A stretch of DNA of 64,000 bases from the NCBI GenBank assembly GCA_963969345.1, contig OZ017766.1, positions 11,966,001 to 12,030,000 on the forward strand, read 5' to 3'. Both the position numbers and the translations under genes were made by a program. Under the pieces are notes generated by a model. The model was not told the origin of the DNA, did no database searches, and saw only the letters and a program-made list of their open reading frames with translations. Of this stretch, positions 33,126 to 44,825 are shown piece by piece. Within the stretch, counting starts at the first letter, position 1. Each line of letters begins with the position of its first letter. The DNA is from Turbatrix aceti. Lineage: Eukaryota; Nematoda; Chromadorea; Rhabditida; Panagrolaimidae.

Positions 33126-34136
33126 GAGGCAGTCTGCGAGAATTTTTACTAATAAGGGGAAAAGTCCGACACAGCAATTTTTACACTTTCAAATGTTTTG
33201 AGCCAATGTTGTAGAGGACCCTTAGGGCAGTCTATATCCGGGATATTTGATTTTTGAAAAATCGGATTCTGGAGGTTTGGCTTCAGACATGTTTTTCATA
33301 AAATCAGATGGCGCTCTCGTCGTTTCACCCAAAACGGTCAGAAAATTTGTAACCGGGGGTTTTAGAGGACAGGGAATACGATGGCATTCTCAAATTTAAA
33401 AAAAAACAACTGCAAGTATTTTTTTTTGAATTTCGGGGTCACAAAATCGGCTGCCATATCTTTATTTTGCAAAATGGACCATATAAACCATACCCTATCT
33501 GAAAGCCCGATTTTTTCTGCGTCGGATAAGCTTTTCAGAAAAAAAACGTAGATTTCCCCCCGCCTTCTAGATCTCGATTTGTAGTCAAAACGACCAAAAA
33601 ACCCCCTAAACTAGTCTCGCAGCGAGTGCGCACGCGCGCGCGCACGTACGCGCACAAGCACAAAAAAGAGCGTTTTTTGTCATTTTGACTACAAATCGAG
33701 ATCTAGAAGGCGGGGGGAAATCTACGTTTTTTTTCTGAAAAGCTTATCCGACGCAGAAAAAATCGGGCTTTCCGATAGGGTATGGTTTATATGGTCCATT
33801 TTGCAAAATAAAGATATGGCAGCCGATTTTGTGACCCCGAAATTCAAAAAAAAATACTTGCAGTTGTTTTTTGAAAAATCTGAGTACGCCATCGTATTTC
33901 CTGTCCTCCGAAACCCCCGTATGCAAATTTGTAGACAGTTTCGACGAACTCGACTTGCGGACCATCGGATTTTATGAAAAACACATCTGAAGCCAAATCT
34001 CCAGAATCCGATCTTTTAAAAATGTAATACCGCGGATATAGACTGCCCTCAGGGTCGTCTACAACATTGGCTCAAAACATTTGAAAGTGTAAAAATTGCT
34101 GTGTCGTCGGATGTAAATCGGCTCGCAGACTGCCTC
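33126..34136. mobile_element. Large foldback element 2 (TTAA-flanked)
   Basis: An inverted-repeat element of 1011 bp bounded by TTAA at 33122-33125 and 34137-34140. Ends begin GAGGCAGTCTGCGAG. Subterminal ACTTTCAAATGTTTTGAGCC is shared with element 3, and the CTGCGAG terminus with elements 1 and 3. The arms pair around 33630; the tip holds an alternating purine-pyrimidine run (GTGCGCACGCGCGCGCGCAC region, about 33626-33654) that could adopt Z-DNA. There is no coding capacity. Confidence 0.9.
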
Positions 34137-34140
34137 TTAA

Positions 34141-37100
34141 ACTACTTGTTTACCACATCGATAATAGTGCTGACCTCTTGTTGCAGTCGCTAGGGGGGGG
34201 GGTCTTGTTATTCACCGCGAGGGTAGTGTCCAAAAAACTTGAAAAACAGAGACTTTGGAATGTTTTTTGATCCTTTTTGGATGTTTGAATGCTACAAAAA
34301 AACGGCGCTATCACAATTATTTTTATGTAGTTTTTGTTAAAAAAAACGATGCTAATTTTAATATTTTTTGCGCATTTCTTCTGCAATTACAAATTTTCTA
34401 ACCTGATCTGTACAAGTTGTACTGTTTACTTCTTCCCACGCAGTACCTACTCCGTTTATCCGATTGTTTCACTTCAGTGTTTAAATAAAACCCAATATCC
34501 GAGAACATGAATAAAAAATATGATTGTCCAGATATACATAACTCCAGTTTTATAGAAAGAATCAATTTTCACCTGAAATGTTGACGACAAAAGGGTCCGA
34601 AGGGAGGAGAAAGAATGCGGCAGGTAACCAACACGTTCCTCTCTTTCTGTCGTTTTCAGTTTCTCATTGCGCATGTTGTATACACATACAATATGTAAAA
34701 ATAGCGCGAATATTCACATTTTGATGACAACGTGATCGCCTCTACCTGTACAAGGGGTGTCCTTGATTTAATTGTATCTGGTGGGATGGAGTGAAGATTG
34801 CGGAAGTGGATACTTTGTTTGGGTGTTCTTGACGTTTGAGTACCTGGAGGTGGTGGTTACCTGATTCAGGTACATACGTTGTCCTTTTGGTTATCAGATA
34901 TACTTTGAATTATATTTAAATTATATTATTTTGATTACAGTCTCAGTGACAAATTTATGAATTTTTTTATTAAACCATGATTTTGAATTTTACAATCAAT
35001 GATAATGTGTACACAGTGTATTGCTTTCGAGTCGAACTAAGCCAAGAATATTACTTTTTTATCATTTTTGTGTGCAAACAATGGTAATATTTAGCTAAAT
35101 TTTTGAACGGGAAAAAATCACATGTACACTAAAATATTTGTTACTTTTAAAAGTCTAATGCAATATAAGAAAAAAATTATATTCTTTGATTGGTACTTTT
35201 TTAAGCACATTCGTAACAACATCCAGTTATGGATACATTTGGATTTTAGCATTTGTTTTTTCATGACTCAGTTTATAAGTAAACTACTAAAAAAACAGTA
35301 AATGTTTTATAAATTGAAAAAGTATAATCAGCGCTATCCAATTTTTTCCTAAGATAATCATAACATATTTTACACAACTTGATCACGTCTTTTTATTTTT
35401 TTTACATTTTCTATTTTTTGTACACTACCCCTGTATTCCAATGCACCTCTTTTTGGTTTTAAGCGTAGTGTGATACGCGGAAGCACACACAACATCATCG
35501 TACGACGGCCGTTGTGACCTTGCTGGTCCAGAAACCATGTAACCCCATTTGTCTGTCGTATGAGAAGGTTGTCAAAATATTTTTTGTATCACATGCATCA
35601 TTTTTTTTTCATTTATTGTTTCACCTTCTTCGGCAGGTACACAGAAAGCTTTTTTATGACTGTCTTTTGACTTTTGACATGACTATAAAAAATGTTACAC
35701 AGCACACGAAGTTTTTTCATGGGCTGATATTACTGGTAACGAAAAAAAACTGGTAACCTTTTTTACAACGGAATGATTGGTTATTGAAAAAATTTTTACA
35801 CAGCCATTCAGTGAAATGTCTTTCCTAGTCTTTGTCAGATTATAAATTTTAAAATTTATCTATCATGTCAAATTGACATTTTTTGATTTATGCCAATGGT
35901 TTTAGATATGTTAGACCACTCATCTATTATCGCAATTTCCATCACTCTTCATGCAACCCGAAGGCAAGCGGGCGAGTGAATGAGTGCCCAAAAAAGGTGA
36001 AAGCTCATGTCAGAAATGAATCAAAACACTCATTCCACTCTTTCTCTCTGCTTTTTGACCGCGCATTTGGCATAATAATGACCAAGAGCACTCAATCTCA
36101 GTCAATTTCCGTTTGCTTGGCCACTGGTGGGCACAAGACAATTCACATTAAAATCTCGTTCTCCCTTGTTAGACCCGCTAGGATAAATGGATGGAAGCTT
36201 TGCGCGCTTCTTGCGCAGCCCCCCCCCCCCCCTCTTACTCTGCAGCTACCCAACCGTAGTCATTTCTTTTGGGGAGAATGGCAGCCGCAGATGGTTTCGA
36301 TTTAGAAGGCATCAGTGCAGGAAAGCGGTGTCGGATATTTTTTAAACGGGAATTAGTAGAAATGGCAGTTACCAAAGCTTAGGGTTGTTTTATGTCTACC
36401 CAACTGCGACCGACCTTTACTCTACACCAATGTGCTTCATTCTCTGTTTTTATGGCCTGCTCCAGGATCAGACCTGCAACATCTGATGGAAATTAGGGGG
36501 CTACAAACGAAAATATTTTACATTTTTATAAAGTTATTGCCGTTTAAAAAAATTGTTTGCCGAAACCAAACTACGGATCAGTTTTTATTTGCAAAACTAT
36601 AATATTCTTGTAACTACTAACTTTATTTTCATAGGATTTTTATTTTTTACCAATCTAGAAACTAGTTTTTTTTTGTTTTTCCCTAAATCATACAACCGTT
36701 CTGCTAAGTTTTGTACGTACTCTGGCGCATTCCTTTTTGCATATTTATGTGTGTACTTGTCAGTTTGCATGTTCACTATTTGTTTTGAATCAGTTACATA
36801 CATACATACCATACGGCACCAATTCAGTGTAAAAATAAAAAAATATTGAAAACTTCTATTTATTTTCTTGATCTTGTAATTTCTGCACTCATTGCATCCC
36901 ATCTTCTACGAATTCAAACCTCCTTCAGGGGGCGTAGCGGAGGAAGGGGAGATGGTGATTGTCAGCTGATCTGTCGCATGATGAGAAGCATCATCACACA
37001 ACAAGCAGTGTAGAAGAGGAGGAATTATGTGTCTGGCGCCCAGGGGTCAGTCAGTCAGTCGCCACTGTGTACAACAGAATATGTTGATCGTTTGTATTCG

Positions 37101-40100
37101 TTCGAAACACGGGATCGTCGGTCTTGTAGACAAGAAAGGATTGCGCACAATTGCTATTGCAACACTGATATTTGTCTTACGCTTTTTAAGAACGTTCTAG
37201 ATTTTTTGAAACTTCGATTTGATACTTTTTGAGATAAAAAAATGTTAACTTTCAGCAAATTATTTTTTTCCACAAAAGTGCTTTTTTTATGTTTCTTTTA
37301 AGAAAAGTCAAAAATGTTTGTAGATGCCGTTCTCAATAGGTGACCATGTTTCAGAGTATACTTGATGAATCCATACACTATTAATAAAATCGGTGGCTTT
37401 GTTGATCACCAAAAATTTAGGCTCAAACGCATTCATACATATTTCAGACAAATTCTGTTCAATTTAAAAAATAGAATAAACTTTACTTTTAAAGATTGGC
37501 GGAAAAAATTTTACGTTTATTATAGTCAGTTTATTATTCTTGCTTACTTGCTTGCGAACGACGTTTTCAATGTCTTGCCTTCTATAAAACCTGTCAGGGT
37601 ATTTCAGTTTCAACCACATGGAACACAATTACATATACCATTGCCCCAGACTTACAGCCTAGTCGACCAACAATTACACGACGCTTAATCCTTCCGTCCT
37701 TTCCCCAGGGTCAAGTAAAAAATAGAAAGTTGTCTTATCGCCGTTATTTGTGCCTCTAGGCAGCAAACTTTTTCCCCTTGAGCCCTTTGAGGGACGAGCA
37801 AACGAACATTGAACCAAAATGAAGGTCGCGGTTGGTTTACTTGTTCGATGATGTCGTTCGTGCGACATGCATGGTGACAAAAGTAGCGGAAAAACGAATT
37901 TCAACTGAAAAAAAGTTGGGGGCAAGCGTAAAGGATGCATCCTAGGCACTTTTTCTTACTTTTCATCCTCCGGGTTTTTTGATAGTTCGTCTGTGTGAGC
38001 TTTGTGCATCCGTGTGCCGTGTGCGTCCTACTTTTAGTACATACATTTTTATGCATGCGTTTGCCCGTGTGTCCGCATTCGTCTATGCCATCAATGCTCC
38101 ACCCACTCTGTCATTTCATTATATTCCCCGCAGCAGCACCACGGGCGTCAAGTGTCTGTCTGTCAGAAAAACACACTCTGCATCTCATCTGGCACGGCAA
38201 AAACTGTCGACAACGAGACGACGACGACTATGGACTGCCGTCGTCCAACTCTTTTACTTGGGCACAAAATTTTTAGTAGACGCGCAAAATTGAGACTACA
38301 AGTGACGCGAATGAATCGACGACACATAATTTATCCGGGTAAAAAATGCTTTGGATGCCGTTCTCGTTCTGCTATTTTTTTTATTTCCTGTTTGTTGGAT
38401 GGATATCTGACGCACTATTACGACACTACTTTGCACGGTTTAACGAAATTAAATAGATGAACGAATGAGGAATTCGAGAGACAAGAAGTCTTTTTTGTTG
38501 ACTGCATCTGGGTTGTTTATGCCAATGCGATGTCGCGGCATTCCATCTTGCGAAATATTTATGTAGTGTTCTGTCGTTCTGTTCTGTTTACGTTATTTTT
38601 AAAAACTTGTCATGGTTTATGATTATTTTGAAAAAAATGATTGTTTTCAAATTTGTTTTTTGATGGCTTTTTGTTTTTTGTGAAAGTTCTTTTTTTAATC
38701 CGTCTAGTTAGCAATTTGAATTTTCGTCCAAATACAATTTTTACTGTCATAAATTTTTTTTCAATGTGTTTGTACAAATTTTAAAAATTCTGGTAGCTGT
38801 CTTTTTTTCACCCACAATGCCGTAAAGAAATTTATTATTTGACCCATTGCGCGTCCAGTTAGATAGATATTATTATTCCTTATTGCCCGCTTTTTACTGC
38901 TACTACTGGCAGCAGTGCAGTATTACCACCACCTGTCTGTCACTGTCCATCTCACTAGCCAGCCAGCGAGTGAGCTTGACTTGTCGTGACATGTAACTGC
39001 GGTACAAGGGTACTCTACCCGGTCGTATGTAGTACAACACAGCAGTCAATCGTGTAATATTATAATATATTAACGCACGCGTTCGTTCTTAGTTCTTTCG
39101 TTCGCATATTTATTTATACATCATCATCACCACCTGGGGGGAGGCGGAGGAGGAGGTAATAGTCATACCTAGCTCCCCGGACCCTACCCTGGACTGACTG
39201 TCAGAGGATGGTGTAGAAGTGGATAAACGCGGAACACCCGAATCTCCTCTCATTCTCCCCCGTTTGCGAGGGGAGGGCTGGATGGGATAAAGATGGGGTG
39301 TAAAAAAAGAAGACAAGTAAAATTGTCTTGTCCTGTCCGATTTTGACGTCATAACGCCTGGTTGAAACGTCGGATTGAAATTTGACGAGCGAGTGAGTTG
39401 CTTGTTAGCCCGGTCGCGTGTAGAGTAAAGGTTAGGGCTGCGGAGGCAGGATAACACTTGCTTTTTTTCGACCTGTTGCACCTTTTTTTGCCTTGTGCTA
39501 AATATTCAGTTGATTTTAACAATGTAAATAAAACAAAAAATCACTTGATCGCACTTTACGACCATTTTTTTGTGCGTTTTACGACTTTTTAGTATTGTAA
39601 TCTCACTTGGAGTCATCATGCATTCATCAGTGAGGAATTCAACGTGCACATCGGTGTTTATGTTCTTTGATAGGTGCACGCTGATAGTAAGTCCTTGATT
39701 TTTTTTTGCATAGCTATTAAATTTTTTATGTTATGTAATGCATAATTTCGGCGTGAACACTATTTTTTAAACAAGTTATGTCTTTTTTTTTACTATGTGT
39801 TGATTTTTATCATTTTAATGCCACTAAAAAATTTCAAATTCCCAATCGTTTGCATTCGCATTACATTATAATTTTCTGAAATACTTTTGATTTGACTGTG
39901 AACTGTGAATACCAAAGCGTGGCGTTTTTTGTGAAAGTGTATACCGTGGTATTCTCTTTTTTATAGTTTTACGGCTTTCCTCAAATTAATTTTTTTGTTT
40001 GCCAATAAACGCGTTTTTTGGACAAAAAAAGTGCCAGTAATGCCGACGGGCTTTGGCTTTTTTAAACCATTTTTGATCGGATAACATTTAAAATATGGGG

Positions 40101-43100
40101 GGGGGGGTACGTGAAATATTCCTAATTTTTGATGCCAAAAATAATATAGTCACTGATTTTTTGCGCGTATTTGTTGCACCGCCGTATAAATCATGCATTT
40201 GCTTGTTTTTAAAAAATGCATGAAATATTTTTGATGGCACAATAATAATGTATTTTTCACAAAAACGCTGGGATCATGTTTATTTTTTTTGTTCTCAAAA
40301 AATCCACATGTTGTGTTGTTTTCGTAAAAATAAAAACTTGTTTAAAAACACTCCAAACTACGTGCAAAATAATTCTGCGTATTTTTTTACGCGTCGTGTA
40401 CCCCTTACTCTCCTTTTCCCCTCAACTGGTCTTTCAATTCGACCAAATCGATACGGGTTGAGCCAGTACAAGAGTAATTGGCCTGTAAGCCGAAGCCGAG
40501 TGGCGCCACTAAATGAAACTGCTCTCTCCCTCGGCTTGAAGCCGTGTCGAGTTGGGCTTGGCTGGGCCATTTTCATCAAAAAGTGGTAAAAAAGAAGGGT
40601 TGATGCGTAAGAGAAAAAAAAGAAGCCGGAAGGGCGCTTCCAATTGTTGGCTGTTGGCTGCTGGTCGCTTGTGGCATGCCTTGCACTGACTGACTGACTC
40701 TGTTCTGTTAACTGATATGTTTTCTATTTACTTGTTGTTTGGGGAATTTATTTTAGTACATTTTTTTTATTTTTGGTATACAGGCTTCCAGGCTGACAGC
40801 TGTAGTAGTATATTTGAATTTATTTTTATTTCTATTGTACATAATTTGTTTTGACAGTACTTAGTACGATTTTGAAAGTATAATATTTTTACTGTTACCA
40901 TTGTGTCGAGATTCCAACAGAAAACTTTTTTTTAATATTTAATTGCCGGCTTTCTCTAGTTTTTTTTACTTCGTGCTCATATATTTCATGTATTTATTTC
41001 TTTCTGCATCACCCCCGGCTTGATGGCCAGCTAACAGCAATATAATGAGCAATTATACGAGTGAACGTGTTTTTTTATTGTTAATAGCGAATTCCCATTC
41101 GCACTTTTTTTCATGTGCAAGTCAGATAAAATAACCACAAAAAAATTTTATTTGAATATAACAAAACCAATGTTTTGAAAATTATGTGCGTATTTTTTGA
41201 AAAATTAATTTTGAACTTGGTAAATTTTTCATACAAAAAATTGATACAAATTTTTGCAGGACAATTTTTTAAGCAAGCTCTTTACGATACAAATAACGTG
41301 AATCTCTGAAATGTGTGATCTTGCTTGGACTCAACCGGGATAGTATTGCAATTGGTCCCCCCACTGAACACACTGAACAAAGCGCTTCGTAGTATGCGTC
41401 TGATTGATGTAAGCAATGCGAGCCATTTTTTTCAGAGGAAGGAAGGGGTTTGTTCGGCAATGAATGAATTGTTTGTCTTTGAATTGTTATCCGTTCGTGT
41501 GCTTTACCACCACTACCACAGAAAATGTTGGTTTTTTGTCGCGTGAACAACGTAGGTTTTTTGTTGCCTATTGACTGCATTCGACGACCAAGACCGATGA
41601 AGGGGGACGACGACTACGTCAATGCCGACGGGAACTGCACCGAACGGGGTGTGATTTAATTGTTTCGAGCGAATTTTAATTTTTGAAGGATACGAAAATA
41701 TTTTTTTGTCTTACGAGTCGTTTTGTTACTCATTCTGCAAAAAAATACTGATTGCGTCAAACGTTCAAGTGTTTACCGAATACCAATTTGTGTACGACAC
41801 ATTAGTTCATCGTAGGGTTGGGTCAAGTGATGATTCATCTTCCAGGGATGAACCAATGTATGTAAACTAAAGCCGTTGTTGCGATTGCTTCACATCGGGT
41901 GCAAAAAAAAAACGTTCAGTTTTTGTGACCTTTATAATTTTTTTCAACTGGCAATACTTATTTATTGTTCGGGAAATATGAACGGGATCTGCTTTTCTCG
42001 ACTTGACGTCTCTTTTTTGTTTACCTTTGTATGCGTTTTAGAATTGTTGCAAAAGTCACATGCCTTTCTTCTTTTTTTGCCTGCAACATTGACAGTTTTT
42101 TTTGGTTTGTAACTGAAAATAGCTTTCCCAGCCGTTTTTTTAACTTGATTTTAAAATTTTATGCTTCCGTGCTGTTTATTTTTGGCAACATTCACCCATG
42201 ACTCACATTTTTTGTAAGGTGCAATCAGTAGCTAGCTAGCTAACAGCTATTTAATTTTTTTGTGATTTAACAAAAATGACTCAACAGAGCCTGCTATTCC
42301 ATTTCATCTTAGTGTATCTATCAGTTAGTCAGGCAAGGTGCAAAAAATGTTGAGTAACGCCTTTTTGCTGTCTCTCAAAAAAATTCTTTTGCACATTTTT
42401 TTGAAAAGTATGTTTTTTTTGCCTGCTGTAGTATTTAGTAGCCTCACATTCACCTGGCTCTTCGCATAGTAATTGATGTGAACGAGGTGAGATGCCTACT
42501 GACTTGCTTGCCTTGCGTGCTTGCAAAGTGAGTACGTTTTTACGCTCGATTTTTGACACCACAGCAACTCTCGACGTTATAATTTTTTTGAATAATTTTT
42601 TTTTTTACAGAAAAAAAAATGTGTCATAAGTTGAGAATTCTTCATCCCACTTTGTTAGTTGAAAGTGTATTTTGTCGATTAGCGGGCCGATTGTGTTGTT
42701 CTTGTGAATTTGTTGTTGACAATAACTAGCATTCAAGTACTTTTACACGGTGGCTAACAGCAGTAGACAAAAATTTTTTTTCGAATACTTGTATTGTTAC
42801 TATCGTTTCTAATGGGGTTACGGTTACGATATACATACGAGCGTTTGTAGGTTTTTATTCGTGTTCAAACGGAATACTCGGGAAACAAATTTTAATTTTT
42901 TTATGGCAAATTTTTTTTATGAAGATTTTCTAATTTTGTTCCAATTGGTCGTATGTGTAACGTAGCGCGCTCTGCCCTCGCGAACTAGACTTTCCGGATA
43001 CAGGGCATCGCAGGCAGGCAAGGCAGCATGAACAGACGGATTATCATCATCTTGTTTCTTCTCCTATTGTCTTTTGTCTTATTTCAATCAACGGGGCGCG

Positions 43101-43851
43101 AGAGCACGAGCAAGAGAAAAGAAATGGAAAGGGAAGGATGGCGCCGCGAGCAGCAAGCGAGCGAGCGCATGAAGTAGCTCGGGAGAAAATGTTATATGAA
43201 ATATGTATCTGACATAAAACATGTGTGCATTTATAATTTTTCATTTACACAGCAGCCAACGACCCCGACTTCGAGGTAGAATAGGAAGCTTGTTTTTACT
43301 TGATTCCTTTTTCCAGCCTCGGATTTAAAAAAAATGTTGACAAAATTGATTTTTTTGACAATAATATTATTTTTCCGTTGCATCCGAAAACAAAAATTAC
43401 GGATGAATGAATAATGATTATGATAGGTGTCTGACGTGACACCTCGATCACAGCGCAATCGTAAATGCAACAGAAACAATGTCGAGTCGTGTCGTGATGG
43501 TTTGAATGTAATTCCGGCTTTTTTTGTGTCTGGGGTTGGAGAAATAATTCGGATGTTTAGACTAAAATTACTGACAGGAACTTGCAAAGAGCCGCTATAC
43601 CCATAATAATTCATAATTAGGAGGGATATCATAAGAAATCAATTTTTCGATGTTCTCAAAACGGAAAAATTTGGCGAAATTTTTGTTTTCAAAAAAAACT
43701 ACTTTTTTGTCATTTGGCAAAACGAATCGAAAAACAGGCGAATAAAGGTCATTCAATTCTTACAATTGTTATTTCCATCATTTTTTTTCGCGCAAAACGT
43801 GGTTTTATAATAATTTTTTGCACGCGTCATTTCATTTGTCTTTTTTTTCAG
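34141..43851. other. 9.7-kb stretch without recognisable genes upstream of patched
   Basis: I find no exon chain, domain or RNA gene here. Content is AT-rich sequence with many homopolymer runs (G runs at 34194 and 40094, a C run near 36217), short simple repeats (AGTC near 37045, CTGA near 40687, TAGC near 42231), and low-complexity open frames without codon bias. It contrasts with the compact spacing elsewhere. It may hold distal promoter or enhancer sequence for the patched gene, or non-coding transcripts I cannot see. Confidence 0.5.
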
Positions 43852-44119
43852 AACACGCACAGAAGCAACAGCTATTCTGTTTTTCTTCGTCCTTTCCTCC
43901 TTCTTTCTATCCACACGTCTTCTGTCTTCAGCACACGCTTCCTTCTAACATCATCGTCATTGTTGTCGCCACCACATTTCCTCCTCATCGTTATCAATTT
44001 TACTTGATCTGCAAATTTCATCTCCTCTTCGATTTCTTTCCGCCGAAAGATTCAAAAAATCAGTCAATTTTTGTGTTCTTGACCAGAGAATGCGCTACTT
44101 CTTCATCTCATCAAGACAG
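43852..44119 (+). other. Candidate 5' UTR exon of the patched gene
   Basis: A strong acceptor (TTTTTTTTCAG, ending 43851) and a strong donor (ACAG|GTAAGTC at 44120) bracket 268 nt. A further acceptor ending 44770 precedes the coding exon at 44826. This would make a non-coding first or second exon. It is inferred from splice consensus only. Confidence 0.35.
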
Positions 44120-44825
44120 GTAAGTCAGCCGCTTGCTTGTTGTTGCTTTTTTGGTTCCACGATTTTTTTCGTTTCGTGAGCCTCTTTTTTCCCTCCACAC
44201 ATTTATTCATTGATCAAACTGCTTTTTTCCTTCTTCCTCGTCCACGTCCGTTGGCGATTGACTGACACACGATCATATATTAGTTGCCTCCCATCCCCTT
44301 CCTCTTCCCCTTCATCATCATCATCATCGTCGTCGTCCTCTTTTTATATACTATTTATTTATTTGCTGCTTGCGCACATATTATGCACGCTGTGTCCTGC
44401 CTGGTCCTGTATGCATGCGTGGGAACTGCTAAACTGCACGTGGCGCGCAATTAAACGAGTCCAACACGAACGACACCAAACGCGCAGACGTAGCAGTGGT
44501 TTGATGACTGACCTGTTGCCTGACCTGTGCTGTTTTTGAGTTTCATTTTGTCACGTTTTCAAACTGCAACATCGTGTTTGCCAACAAACACGTTTTTTTG
44601 CCTCGTTCTTCATTTTTTGTAATTAGTCTGCTTTTTGAGCTGTTTTCCCACGGTTTTTTATATTCCCGCCATTTTTATCGTCGTCATCGAACATTTCCTT
44701 TTCCCTCATTTTCTGGCGTTTCTCGATTTTTTTCTGTCACAGTTTTTTTTAATTTTTTTTACTTTTTTAGTAGTTAATCAAAAAATCAACAACATCTACA
44801 TAATTCCAAGAAGCAGTATGCGGAG

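Noticed and set aside
35905..35925. GACCACTCA, one mismatch from a GLI/Ci site, upstream of patched
   Set aside because: A single degenerate 9-mer in 10 kb is expected by chance, and nematode Patched is not known to be under GLI feedback.
44200..44540. 109-aa frame with a Ser run before patched
   Set aside because: It is caused by a TCATCATCATCGTCG simple repeat and has no start context, domain or matching splice sites.
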